From Cyrtodaria siliqua (lineage: Eukaryota; Mollusca; Bivalvia; Adapedonta; Hiatellidae), in NCBI GenBank assembly GCA_037043455.1, contig JAWPHD010011472.1:1-64000 (forward strand): a stretch of DNA of 64,000 nt. The letters run 5' to 3'. Below the pieces are notes generated by a model that saw only the letters and a list, made by a program, of their open reading frames with translations, had not been told where the DNA came from and did no database searches. This document shows positions 1 to 10,869 of the stretch, one piece after another (within the stretch, counting starts at the first letter, position 1; the number at the start of each line of letters is the position of its first letter). The translations under genes were made by a program, and so were the position numbers.

Positions 1-138
1 TTGCATGACTGTCAAGACGTGCTGGATGCAGGCGTAGGTCGGGTAGACGGTCTTTACACCATTTATGTTAATGACAACGGACAATTAACGCCTGTAGAAG
101 TTTTCTGTGACATGCGCACAGACGGCGGTGGGTGGACG
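1..138 (+). CDS. Fibrinogen-related domain exon (N-terminal part of FReD), partial gene
   Basis: Frame 1 from base 1 gives 46 codons opening with HDCQDVLDAG, followed by GLYTIYV, VFCDMRTDGGGWT. These are the hallmarks of the start of a fibrinogen C-terminal domain, including the first conserved cysteine pair (residues 4 and 38 here). FReD proteins are usually secreted or membrane-anchored recognition lectins that bind acetylated or other sugars; the family is greatly expanded in molluscs. The gene begins upstream of the window, so signal peptide, coiled coil or membrane anchor cannot be seen. The exon ends in phase 0 after Thr at a weak donor (GTCAAT). The next exon continues in frame with VFQ, as the family expects. 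Confidence 0.88.
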
Positions 139-439
139 GTCAATTGAATTGAGTTATACTTACCTTACACAACACTTTGCCTTTATTCTCTTGTCTCACC
201 TACCGATTCATATTCTGTTTCATGACTCCATGTTAAGTGAGTAATAGAGTTTACATTAACATTATCCATGCTTACGAATACGCTTGTTGGGTAACCAACT
301 CGTTCCGGGTGTTACAGGAGCGCTTTAGTATAATTGACAAAAACCGTATCACGGCCAGTGATGTGTTGCTATAACTTTTTATTTTGATAATTTACTAGCC
401 TGACTATGTTAATTGCTGTTATAACGGCACACGTTATTA

Positions 440-680
440 AAACAGTTTGTTTGGATCGAACGAGCGTTATGATGTAAGAGTGTATCCGTGGCCAGGATAG
501 TAAAGACGATGCGTCTAAAATGGTCTCGCCTCTCACCGCTGCGGGTTCGAATCCCACTGAGAGTTCGAGTTGTCGAGTGAGAACGTACCGCTTCTTACGG
601 ATGGAGAAAGGTATACAGTACTGGTTCTACCCATGAAATATGAGTTGGTCTGCCTCTACCAAAACAAGATTTATATTGCA
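440..680 (+). mobile_element. tRNA-derived SINE in FReD intron 1
   Basis: A tRNA-like head includes a Pol III B-box (GGGTTCGAATCCCAC at about 543-557) and an upstream A-box-like GTGGCCAGGATAG. The body ends with GGTATACAGTACTGG and GGTCTGCCTCTACCA. That tail recurs, without the tRNA head, at about 1902-1975 in the same intron. Its complement (GTGGTAGAGGCAGACCAC) is at about 27925. This is a SINE rather than a tRNA gene, because no complete cloverleaf is apparent. Confidence 0.6.
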
Positions 681-744
681 CTACAATATGACTATGTTTA
701 TTCAGTGTTTTACTTTTAGAATTGCTTGATCATGGAATGCTGTT

Positions 745-1260
745 CGTTTTTCAGCTCTACTGGCCAAATGCCAGCAGAGCTTGTGGGATGATGAGTTGTC
801 CGTCGTCCGTCATCCGTCGTCTATCTCGTTAACACGATAGGGCTTTAATTTTTTATCTATTCCAAACCTAGCCATATTGTTGATATCAATAAAAGCTTAG
901 ATGAGTTCAAAAATCAGTTATATCGAATTAGTAACACCAGAGTTATGGCCTATGATTTTTTAAATATGCCATATTTTGCCTCGTATAGCATAGGGCCTTC
1001 ATTTGTCATCTGATCATTTCAAGATTTGGCCAGTTTGTTGATATCAATAAAAGCGCGCGGACAATGTCGAAAACCAACCAGATCGGATTAGTAAAAAATA
1101 CCAGGGTTATGGTCCTTGTTTTACTGAAAAATTGCCAGATTATTAGTATCAATGAAAGCTCAAACAAGTTCGAAACACATCCGGATCGGACGAGTAATAC
1201 CAGACTTATGGCCCTTGATTTTCTAAAATATCCAATATGCTGTATTAGGAACGTGGGGTC
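745..1260 (+). repeat. Dispersed ~120-bp-unit repeat (copy 1)
   Basis: The segment contains an opening hairpin-like GCTCTACTGGCC/GCCAGCAGAGC. Units follow built on ATATCAATAAAAGCT, TCGGATTAGTAA and GAGTTATGGCC, repeated about three times. A related copy is at about 15660-16005 with the same opening (CTCTGCTGGCC, GAGTTGTCCGTCGTC). The small reading frames here are repeat shadows. Confidence 0.7.
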
Positions 1261-2183
1261 ATCTTATTTTTTATTTTTTAAATTGTTTCTTTTTCTTACA
1301 TTTTTCTTCTTCTAAATGTGCATATTAGTCCTGAAAAAAAACACATTTCATTTGAACTACTACAATGACTATGTCATCGCCGCTATATATTGTCCGCTAT
1401 ATAATATGCTGCTGTTAATCGAATGATACATGACTATATTAGAACTTTTCTTTCGGAAAAAAATAAATAAAACAACACATAACATACCAAATGTTATCTC
1501 TTCAAATTTGAATTATTGATAGAATACCTGTTTGGCTCAGTCAGATGAACAAACTTAAGATGTGTGTTTTGCAATGTTTTGCAATCTCTTTACATTAAAT
1601 ATAGTACTGAAATGGCTCGCGTTTTTAAAGCGGAACTTCAACATCTATAATTTTTATGTCACAACATGTATTGTGATTAATACGTCTTCAACAGCACAGT
1701 TGTGTCCTTTCTCTAACTAGCTGCAGCATGTAACCCTTTTTCTACATCTTGGGGTATCTCTGGAATAGTACATGGAATTAAGTGTGCAGTATGTGAATTA
1801 TACAGTATGTGAATTATACAGTATGTAGCGGAAATTCCCGAGTTGCGTTACTTTTTTCCTTTAGTATACTTTTTGCGTTACAAAGAAAACGTATATTATT
1901 AAGGATGGCGGGAAGTATACAGTACTGCTACTACTCATGAAAAATGGGTGGTCTGCCTCTACCACAAGAAATATCGATCTTCAAATATGGCTTAACATGT
2001 GTTAAAATTACGTAAAACACAGATCAAACAAACAAATATTGTTGGGTTACACATACTTAACCTTTTTTGCGATCTTTATCTAATCTGGGAACTTTAATTT
2101 GTCCTTCGAATAAAAAAGGATACGATAGTACAGTCATGTAATTAATCGTGGTATATTGTTAAAAATGCATTTTTCTGCTTCAG
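1261..2183. other. Remainder of FReD intron 1
   Basis: AT-rich intron sequence with no coding signal. It includes the SINE-tail copy at about 1902-1975 and the acceptor region of exon 2. Nothing else supportable was seen. Confidence 0.6.
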
Positions 2184-2280
2184 GTGTTTCAGTATAGGTA
2201 CAACGGCAGCGTAGATTTCTATCGAAATTTCTCCGAGTACGAGGCGGGTTTTGGAAAATATCCGGGAGAATTCTGGTTAG
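2184..2280 (+). CDS. FReD exon 2 (VFQ...GEFWLG segment)
   Basis: A CAG acceptor at 2181-2183 precedes 32 codons plus one base. The peptide starts [14 protein letters not shown] and ends [10 protein letters not shown], the universally conserved second block of the fibrinogen domain. The donor is GTTGGT at 2281, weak but in the position the family predicts; the exon leaves phase 1. It joins exon 1 in frame, completing GGGWT-VFQ. Introns on both sides carry minisatellites. The residues are family-like throughout, with no stop, so this appears functional. Confidence 0.88.
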
Positions 2281-2342
2281 GTTGGTACACATTAAACGCA
2301 AATAAATTGTTCCTATGACTAACTTAAAGAATAATTATCTTC

Positions 2343-3200
2343 TCTGATAACGGTATAAATGACTGAATGATTTATATATTTCCTTTTATGACGGTATGAA
2401 TGACGGAATGAGTTATGTATTTTATATCTTGATGACGGTATGAATGATGGAATACATTATCTTTTCCTTACTTGATAACGGTATGAATGACGGAATGTTT
2501 TATGTATTTCCTTTTGTGACGGTATGCATGACGGAATGCATTATCTTTTCCTTACTTGATAACGGTATGAATGACGGAATGTTTTATGTATTTCCTTTTA
2601 TGACGGAATCAATGACGGAATGCATTATCGTTTCCTTACCTGATAACGGTATGAATGTGTATTTCCTTTTATGACAGTATGAATGACGGAATGCATTATC
2701 TTTTCCTTACTTGATAACGGTATGAATGACGGAATGATTTATATATTTCCTTTTATGACGGTATGAATGACGGAATGTTTTATGTATTTCCTTTTATGAC
2801 GGTATGAATGACGAAATGCATAATCTTTTCCTTACTTGATAACGGTATGAATGACGGAATGATTTATGTATTTCCTTTTATGACGGAATGCATTATCTTT
2901 TTCTTACTTGATAACGGTATGAATGACTTAGTGTTTTATGTATTTCCTTTCTCGATGACGGTATGAATGACGGAATACATTACCTTTTCCTTACTTGATA
3001 ACGGTATGAATGATGGAATGTTTCATGTTTTTCCTTTTATGACGGTATGAATGACGGAATGCATTATCATTTCCTTACTTGATAACGGTATGAATGACGG
3101 AATGTTTTATCTATTTCCTTTCTCGATGACGGTATGAATGACGGAATGTTTGATGTATTTCCTTTCTCGATGACGGTATAAAAAACGGAACGAATCCTGA
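2343..3200 (+). repeat. ~41-bp minisatellite in FReD intron 2
   Basis: Units built on ACGGTATGAATGACGGAATG alternate with TTATGTATTTCCTTTTATG or ATTATCTTTTCCTTACTTG. This gives a ~41-bp unit with an ~82-bp higher-order pattern, about 20 units long. Short open frames in the array follow from its composition and are not genes. Confidence 0.9.
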
Positions 3201-3882
3201 ATGCCGATGTACATAAGGTATTGATCTGCGTTCTTGATGATGGTATGAATTTAGAATGAATTTATGAAAATTTCCAGATTGATATTGTTTCAGATTAATA
3301 CCTGGTGGGCGGGACTTGAAAATCATCTATATCAAGGGCCATAGTCCCTCGGTTTCGGTCTGTTTCAAGTACCAAGCACCTGGTTTTGATCTCGCAATAT
3401 AAACCCGCTGAAATATTTAATTTTAATTTTATATATTGTTTTATCTGACATGGATAATTATGTATATGATACACATTATTTCGAGAGATTGTACATAATA
3501 CAAACAAAGTAATCACAACTTAAATCTTATGCCCTGCTCGCAACATCAAACGAATACAAGGATGCAGTTTCGTCCTATTTAAATGTGTTGCTAGAACGTA
3601 ACGTCTAAACGGTTAACGTACGTGATGTCAGATGGTTTTACCTCGCCAATAACCAGTCAACATTGAGTATTTGCTAGATGACAGCATGAACGATGGTGTG
3701 AAGTATCGATGCGCACTGCATGAAACCTAAACTGTGTTTAAATTCACATTTATCTGTTTTACCAAAAAACAATTTGACTATGAAATGTGCTGCGATACCA
3801 CACAGACATATTTGTTATTAGGTCTGTGGATACCACATGTATGCTATCACGTTCTACGTTGTACTTTATTTCGTTTAAACAG

Positions 3883-4050
3883 GTTTGAAATGGCTCCACC
3901 TGATTAATACACAAAAACAATATCAGCTGAGGGTCGACGTTACATCAGTAACGGCTGGAGCAGGCTATGCAACATACACAAACTTCAGCGTTGGTGGAGC
4001 TGACAAGTATACACTGCATGTCACTGGCTTCATACCTGGCAGTATAAAAA
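3883..4050 (+). CDS. FReD exon 3 (central beta-sheet segment)
   Basis: A pyrimidine-rich acceptor ending AAACAG (3877-3882) opens the exon. The first two bases complete the Gly codon left by exon 2. The peptide contains LKWLHLINTQ, QYQLRVDV, YATYTNFSVGG and YTLHVTGF, matching the middle of fibrinogen domains. It ends at a perfect donor, GTAAGT at 4051, in phase 1. The last 15 exon bases (GGCAGTATAAAAA) belong to a 20-bp tandem repeat that continues into the intron and repeats the donor site many times. Only the 4051 donor keeps the downstream exon in frame without a stop. Confidence 0.88.
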
Positions 4051-4253
4051 GTAAGTTGGCAGTATACAAGGTCATTTGGCAATATAAAAGGTAAGTTGAC
4101 AGCATAAAAGGTAAGTTGGCAGTATACAAGGTAAATTGGCAGTATAAAAGTTAAGTTGGCAGTATACAAGGTAAGTTGGCAGTATAAAAGGTAAGTTGGC
4201 CAAGGTAAGTAGGCAGTATAAAAGGTAAGTTGGCAGTATAAAATGTGAGTGTG
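4036..4253 (+). repeat. 20-bp minisatellite carrying serial 5' splice sites
   Basis: The unit GTAAGTTGGCAGTATAAAAG runs in about ten copies from the exon 3 donor into intron 3; copy 8 is shortened to 14 bp. GTAAGT recurs at 4051, 4091, 4111, 4171, 4191, 4205 and 4225, with GTAAAT at 4131 and GTGAGT at 4245. The exon's own last bases are the preceding partial unit, so the exon/intron junction itself was tandemly amplified. Confidence 0.92.
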
Positions 4254-4439
4254 TCTGAGCCATGCAGAGTTACGTATCGTGTTTTGAAGTGCAAGATAAA
4301 CATTACACAGACGAGTATATATAACATATACAGATCGTTTATACGAAAATGTGCTTCTATAACATATTAAATGACGAGGATAAATGTTTTTGTAGATTTT
4401 AATTGGGAATGTATACTATCAACTGCTCTTAAATACAGT

Positions 4440-4990
4440 ATCTTAGAAGCGTACTAAATACGTTCAGTGTCTTGTATCAAATATTATACTAGTACTTCCC
4501 AAAGCTTTAAGACGCATACTAAGTATGGTATGTGCCTAGTATAAACTATAATATATGCTATCCAAAACGTAAGTGTGGTATGTGCCTGGCAAAGCAATAT
4601 ATACTTTCCGGGACCAAGAATCGTAATGTGTATATTCAGTTTTTAGTATATAATATATAATATCCAAAACACTTATACGTGTATAAGAAACATACTAAGT
4701 ATGACATTGATCTGGTATCATATATTATATACTATTCACAGTTCGTAGAAGCATACGGAGTCTGGTCTGCGTCATGTATCATATACGAACATGTATATAC
4801 TATACACAATCAGAATCATACTCAGTGTAGTCTGTGCCTAGTTTCACATATATACTATCCACAACGCTGGGACTTGCAATAAGTATGGTGTGTTACTAAA
4901 ATAAACATATTAACTATCCACAACTCTGTGAAGCATAGGAAGTATGTCTGTGACTAATATAAAAAATACTATCCACCACACCTTGAATCT
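4440..4990 (+). repeat. Degenerate ~60-bp tandem repeat in FReD intron 3
   Basis: Loosely repeated units contain GCATACTAAGTATGG, TGTGCCTAGTATA and ATACTATCCACAAC. They are diverged and AT-rich, with no coding signal. Confidence 0.55.
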
Positions 4991-5028
4991 TAATAAGCAT
5001 GGCATTATAATTGATAATTAATGGCTTG

Positions 5029-5190
5029 TTACTGATAAATCCTCTGATCACTAATGTCATTTTACTGATAAATCCTCTGATCACTAATGTCATTTTACTG
5101 ATAAATCCTCCGATCACTAATGTCATTTTACTGATAAATCCTCTGATCACTAATGTCATTTTACTGATAAATCCTTTGACCGTTCACTCA
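5029..5190 (+). repeat. 33-bp tandem repeat, five copies
   Basis: TTACTGATAAATCCTCTGAT plus CACTAATGTCATT repeats at 5029, 5062, 5095, 5128 and 5161 with very few differences. Because 33 is a multiple of three, the array stays open on both strands by chance. Confidence 0.93.
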
Positions 5191-5264
5191 TAAAGATGTA
5201 AAAAAAGCATGTCCAGTCTCAAGCTAAGTCTTTACTAAGTGTATATTTCTACATACCCTAAGTA

Positions 5265-5735
5265 CATCCTAATGAAGGTCTGTTTCTAGTAAATTGAATA
5301 CAAAGTTATATACTCTCTACATATCTTAGTTACGTCCTTAGATAATGCATGTGAGTTTTAGTACTATACACTGCCTACATCTCCTAGGTACATCCTAATG
5401 AATGTGTGTTTCTTATATACTATCTGCATATCTCAATAACGTCCTAATGGATGTGTGTTTCTAGTAATGCATAATGATATAATATGTACATATCTCAATT
5501 ACGTCCTAATGGATGTGTGTTTCTAGTACTACATAATGATATACTATCTGCATATCTCAATTACGTCCTAATGGATGTGTGTTTCTAGTAATACATAATG
5601 ATATACTATCTGCATATCTCAATTACGTCCTAATGGATGTGTAGTTCTAGTCCTACATAATGATATCTCAATTACGTCCTAATGAATGTGTGTTTCTACA
5701 ACTACACACTGCCTACATCTCCTATAGGTATACAT
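5265..5735 (+). repeat. ~70-bp tandem repeat in FReD intron 3
   Basis: Units contain TACGTCCTAATGGATGTGTG, TTTCTAGTAATACATAATG and ATACTATCTGCATATCTCAA. There are about six copies; the middle three are nearly identical and the outer ones diverged. This indicates recent growth from the centre. Confidence 0.85.
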
Positions 5736-5965
5736 TCTAATGAACGTATTTGCATAGTTCTAAAATTAGTATATCCACAGCTCTTATTCATTTAATACAT
5801 ACCATATATTGTATGTTGGTTACCTTAATTATATTATATCCACAGTTCTTGGAATACAAAATAAATATGGCACGTCTCTATCTCGCTTCCAATGTAACTG
5901 TCCATTAATATGGCGTCCATTAATAAGGCAAATCCATACACTGGTGTAACCTATGTTTATTACAG

Positions 5966-6213
5966 GTGACAAATTTACGAAACACAACGGTTTCAGCTTC
6001 AGTACGTATGATCAGGATAGAGATATATATGATGGGAGTTGTGCCATCTCCTATCAAGGTGCATGGTGGTACAGACGCTGCTACCAGTCCAATCTCAATG
6101 GGATTTACCGCAACCCTGGAGAGATAGGTCACCGTGGTGTGTCCATGAACATGAACTGGCCATCAATTGCAGAATCACTAAAGACATCAAAACTCTCGAT
6201 AAAACCCGTATAG
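5966..6213 (+). CDS. FReD terminal exon with Ca-site and stop codon
   Basis: The acceptor TATTACAG ends at 5965, and two bases complete a Ser codon from exon 3. The peptide has KHNGFSFSTYDQDRDIYDG, then SCAISYQGAWWYRRCYQSN and LNGIYRN, then SLKTSKLSIKPV and TAG at 6211-6213. DQDRD lies where the family calcium loop DxDND lies. The cysteines of SCA and RRCYQ form the second conserved pair. GAWWY and SNLNG are the ligand-pocket signature. Together the four exons encode about 216 residues, the normal size of one complete fibrinogen domain, with no lesion. Confidence 0.9.
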
Positions 6214-6440
6214 TCAGTTGGCTCGCGTGTAGAGGCCCCGCACACAGTTTGGTATACGTCTAGTATGATTACTGGTTCACATCTCTATTATCTTATTATG
6301 GTCTAAGGTGGTGAACTAGAGAGGATTATAAGACCATAAATATGCAATGACCATTCATCTCTGAATCACTTAATACATACAACTCTCCATAAAACCCTTA
6401 GAGTCAATTGGATCGAGAGTGTAGAGGCCCGTACACAGGT
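6172..6440 (+). repeat. Duplicated 3' end of the FReD terminal exon
   Basis: The segment from GAATCACTAAAGACATC through AAAACCC and GTGTAGAGGCCC (about 6172-6238) recurs diverged at about 6361-6432 (GAATCACTTAATACATAC... AAAACCC... GTGTAGAGGCCC). The second copy covers the last ~13 codons, stop region and early 3' UTR. It lies about 190 bp downstream, outside the reading frame. It looks like a local duplication of the gene end, or a remnant of a paralogous last exon. Confidence 0.75.
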
Positions 6441-6755
6441 TTACAACATCCAGTAAAAATGTTCAAGAATGTTGGTGTATGGTAATTAAAGCAACGTTTT
6501 ATTCAAAGGAATTATTTCACAAGTCGTTTATTGTTTGACGAAAATATCATTAGAATTGTGTCTGTACTTACATTTGCTGTTGATCGCAAGTTTTTTACTA
6601 CACTATTTGTTTCATATATATTATGCATATTCTTTTTATTCGTTTTTTTTCAAACTGTAGAGATATAGAACCGAAACGATTTCAGGGACTAGAGGCGATC
6701 TGGAGAAAGTGTGTGTGTTTATCGAATATAAATATAACTATAACAGTATGTTTCA

Positions 6756-6761
6756 AATAAA
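6756..6761 (+). other. Candidate polyadenylation signal of the FReD gene
   Basis: AATAAA occurs about 540 bp after the FReD stop, on the coding strand. No other evidence supports the cleavage site. AATAAA is common in DNA this AT-rich, so this is only a candidate. Confidence 0.3.
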
Positions 6762-7054
6762 AGATGAATTTTTACTTAATTAGGCCCTATGTTTCGTCCT
6801 ATTTAATAAAATGTGCTAGAAATAATATAAAACACTATTCAACTGCAAATCCAGACTTTCAGCAGTGTAGCTTTTATATTGAATCAAAAAGCAACGTCTA
6901 TGTAATTAAAACAGAATTGATACGGAATCTCTCAGCTATATACGATACGGAATCCCTAAGCTATATATAGACGAAAAAGGAGTCTTATCATCGCATGTTT
7001 CTTCTATGTATGTTATTAGTATGCATCTCTAACGTCAGTTTATAACTCATGCTA

Positions 7055-7368
7055 AAGGGACACACGGTAATCTTGATTTTTGTAAAACTCGCGGCGTCCC
7101 ATTAGTTTTTCTACATAAATTGCATTTGTTTAATCATTAATATTAATTATAAGAATATTATAGAGCAAATTGTTTGTTGCATGTTACTGTTGATTACATT
7201 TCACCAGTGATATATTCAAACCAATGATAAAATAACGAAGAAAAGTTGAAAACTCAAAATTGAATTTGAATATATGCAAACAGGTTTAAGTCAGAATGAT
7301 ACTGGATTAATACATTGAGCACTAATGCTTGATACAAACTTCAAAGAGTGCCGTGTGTCCCTTTAATT
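7055..7368. mobile_element. MITE family 1, complete copy (~314 bp)
   Basis: The element begins AAAGGGACACACGG and ends CCGTGTGTCCCTTT, a perfect 14-bp terminal inverted repeat, flanked by TA on both sides. The interior is AT-rich and non-coding. TA duplication is compatible with a Tc1/mariner-type mobiliser, which is inference. A family-related end (TTTAAAGGGACACATGGCAA) is at 30957. Confidence 0.8.
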
Positions 7369-7493
7369 TGCAACATGATATCATCAATGATTAACAAAAC
7401 AATGCAAATTCTGAAGGTTATTAAACAAACAACGTAGAGGTAAAACACGTTTTATTATTCGAATACCTATATATTAATAATTAATAATGACCT

Positions 7494-10018
7494 GCAGTAT
7501 TACAGCTATACCTGTATAGGAACACACGGCAATCTGTATTTTTTTTATATTAATAATTAATAATGACCTGCAGTATTACAGCTATACCTGTATAGGAACA
7601 CACGGCAATCTGTATTTTTGTTTTTCCAACAAGTTGCTCTACATAACTTGTATAGGAACACACGGCAATCTGTATTGTTTTTTGTTTCTTTGTAACAAGA
7701 TGCTCTACATAACTTGTATAGGGGCACACGGCCATCTATATTGTTTTTTGTTTCTTTTCAACAAGATACTCTACATAACATATATAGGAACACACGGCAG
7801 TCGGTATTGTTTTTTTGTTCCTATTCAAAAAGATGCTCTACATAACCTGTATAGGAACACGCGGCAATCTGTATTGTTTTTTGTTTCTTTTCAACAAGAT
7901 GCTCTACATAACCTGTATAGGAACACACGGCAGTCTGTATTGTTTTTTGTTCCTATTCAAAACGATGCTCTGCATAACCTGTATAGGAACACACGGCAAT
8001 CTGTATTGTTTTTTGTTTCTTTTCAACAAGATGCTCTTCATAACTTGTATAGGAACACTCGGCAATCTGTATTGTTTTTTGCTTCTTTTCAACAAGATGC
8101 TCTACATAACTTGTATAGGAACACGCGGAAATCTGTATTGTTATTTTTTTGACAAGATGCTCTCCATAACTTGTATAATAACACGCGGTAATCTGTATTG
8201 TTTTTTTGTTTCTTTTCAACAAAATGCTTTACATAACTTGTATAGGAACACACGGAAATCTGTATTGTTTTTGGTTCTTTTCAACAAGATGCTCTGCATA
8301 ACTTGTATAGGAACACGCGGCAATCTGTATTTATTTTGTTTTCAACAAGATGCTGTACATAACTTGTATAGGAACACATGGCAATCTGTATTGTTTTCTT
8401 TTGTTTTTTAACAAGATGCTCTACATAACTTGTATAGGAACACGCGGCAATCTGTATTGTTTTTCGTTTATTTTCAACAAGATGCTCTACATAACTTGTA
8501 TAGGAACACACGGCAATCTGTATTGTTTTTTTTTGTTTTCAACAAGATGCTCTACATAACTTGTATAGGATCACACGGCAATCTGTATTGTTTTATGTTT
8601 CTTTTTAACAAGACGCTATACATAACTTGCATAAGAACACGCGGAATCTGTATTGTTTTTTGTTTCTTTTGAACAAGATGCTCTGCATAACTTGTATAGG
8701 AACACGCGGCAATCTGTATTTTTGTTTTTTGTTAACAAGATGCTCTACATAACTTGTATAGGAACTCGCGGCAATCTGTATTGATTTTTTGTTTCTTTTC
8801 AGCAAGAATCTCTTCATAATTTGTATAGGAACTCGCAGCAATCTGTATTTTTTTTGTTTCTTTTCAACAAGATGCTTTACATAACATGTAAAGGAACACG
8901 CGGCAATCTAAATTGTTTTTTTGTTTCTTTTCAACAAGATGCTCTACATAACTTGTATAGGAACACGCGGCAATCTGTATTGTTTTTTGTTTCTTTTCAA
9001 CAAGATGCTCTACATAACCTGTATAGGAACACGCGGAAATCTGTATTGTTTTTTGTTTCTTTCCAACAAGATGCTCTACATAACTTGTATAGGAACACGC
9101 GGCAATCTGTATTGATTTTTTGTTTCTTTTCAACAAGATGCTCTACATAACTTGTATAGGAACACGCGGCAATCTGTATTTTGTTTTGTTTCTTTTCAAC
9201 AAGATGCTCTACATAACCTGTATAGGAACACGCGGCAATCTGTATTGTTTTTGTTTCTTTTCAACAAGATGCTCTACATAACTTGTATAAGAACACACGG
9301 CAATCTGTATAGTGTTTTGTTTCTTTTCAACAATATGCTCTACATAACTTGTATAGGAACACACGGCAATCTGTATTGTTTTTTGTTTCTTTTCGACAAG
9401 ATGCTCTACATAACTTGCATAGAAACACGCGGCAATCTGTATTGTTTTTTTGTTTCTTTTCAACAAGATGCTCTACAAAACCTGTATAGGAACACACAGT
9501 AATCTGTATTGTTTTTTGTTTCTTTTCAACAAGATGCTCTACATAACCTGTATAAGAACACACGGCAATCTGTATAGTGTTTTGTTTCTTTTCAACAATA
9601 TGCTCTACATAACTTGTATAGGAACACACGGCAATCTGTATTGTTTTTTGTTTCTTTTCAACAAGATGCTCTACATAACTTGCATAGAAACACGCGGCAA
9701 TCTGTATTGTTTTTTTGTTTCTTTTCAACAAGATGCTCTACAAAACCTGTATAGGAACACACGGTAATCTGTATTGTTTTTTGTTTCTTTTCAACAAGAT
9801 GCTGTACATAACCTGTATAAGAACACACGGCAATCTGTATAGTGTTTTGTTTCTTTTCAACAATATGCTCTACATAACTTGTATAGGAACACACGGCAAT
9901 CTGTATTGTTTTTTGTTTCTTTTCAACAAGATGCTCTACATAACTTGTATAGGAACACACGGTAATCTGTATTGTTTTTTGTTTCTTTTCAACAAGATTC
10001 TTTACATAACTTGTATAT
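7494..10018 (+). repeat. ~66-bp satellite, about 37 copies, derived from MITE family 1
   Basis: The monomer runs GGAACACACGGCAATCTGTA, then T-rich TTGTTTTTTGTTTC, then AACAAGATGCTCTACATAAC. It matches the first ~66 bp of the 7055 MITE in order: GGGACACACGGTAATCTTGA, T-rich stretch, CTACATAAATTGCAT. The many overlapping open frames in all phases are products of the repeat. The last third has a four-monomer higher-order pattern of about 266 bp. Confidence 0.92.
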
Positions 10019-10432
10019 CTGAAATTCATTATTTCTATGTAATTAAAAAGTTCAAAGCAATTTGCGTTTTCTTATTTATAATTGTTGGTTATATTGCACA
10101 AATAATACATTTAAACCTAATGTAAAAAAACGAAGAAAATCAATGAATTGTTTTTACTTTAAATTGTTTGAATTATTTGTAAGCATACGAGAATAGGTTC
10201 ATCATTATAGAAACATCAATTAATATAAACAGTTTACTACGATATATCCATAATTTTACTGAGTTTGAAGAAGACCATTGAGGATGGTCGAAACTGTCCA
10301 TAGATAAGTAAAAACGTATGGATATTTCTTAATAACTCGTTTCTATATATGCAAGCACTTTTACTGTCGAAATGACATTAGATTGATCAATTAGGGTGCT
10401 AAGAATAATGATAAAAACTTCAAATTGCCGTG
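10019..10432 (+). mobile_element. Right half of a second MITE family 1 copy
   Basis: After the satellite the sequence follows the 7055 MITE interior: GTTGGTTATATTGCAC, AAAAAACGAAGAAAA, and finally AAAACTTCAAATTGCCGTG, matching the right end of the complete copy. About 150 bp of unrelated sequence interrupts it at about 10225-10380. The array therefore lies where the left part of this copy should be. Confidence 0.7.
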
Positions 10433-10720
10433 TATATAGACCGATATTCCTGTGACGTATTACTTATGAAATGCAATTAAACATATCAGAAACTCATCTA
10501 TACATAATTATGTTTATGTGTGTAATGGTAACACTTTCGATGCAGTAACCGCCACTTAAGGTTACAATTTCAACGCTAATGGTAACAATTCCGCTAAATG
10601 TAGTAACCGCCCCGTGTGGTTCCGGGGCAAAGAATAGGGTCACTGCAGATCCCATTGGATGGGTAGGGAGAGGGGTAGAACTCCCCCAAATTCATATTCA
10701 TTTTATCATTTTTTGTTCAT
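10433..10720 (+). repeat. Left arm of a ~290-bp inverted repeat
   Basis: The arm runs from TATATAGACCGATATTC through GTAACCGCCACTTAAGG and CCGCCCCGTGTGGTTCCG to CCCCCAAATTCATATTCATT. The reverse complement is at 12337-12630 with high similarity. The interval between the arms is about 1.6 kb. It contains a SINE piece, tandem GTAACAAC motifs, a small hairpin and part of a LINE. Confidence 0.85.
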
Positions 10721-10869
10721 GCTCATTAAAGATCTTCATCATGACCCCTGCATTGTTTCAGGTGCCATCTCGCTCAAATCACTAAAGCAGTGGCAGATAA
10801 ACAATAAACGTGGCTCCAGCTTAAATGGAGTGTCTACAATAGAATTTGCATTTCTGCAGGTGAGAAGTT

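Noticed and set aside
541..557. Genuine tRNA gene at the B-box sequence
   Set aside because: No acceptor-stem pairing or anticodon stem was found, and the tail is shared with other repeat copies, so a SINE fits better.
5011..5193. Overlapping open frames on both strands
   Set aside because: Five copies of a 33-bp repeat keep both strands open by arithmetic.
7494..10018. Possible CRISPR-like array
   Set aside because: Head-to-tail satellite with no unique spacers, in eukaryotic DNA with introns.
7634..10125. Many 60-200-codon frames on both strands
   Set aside because: All are translations of the ~66-bp satellite, with the same peptides (LYITCIGT, DALHNLYRNT) in every phase.
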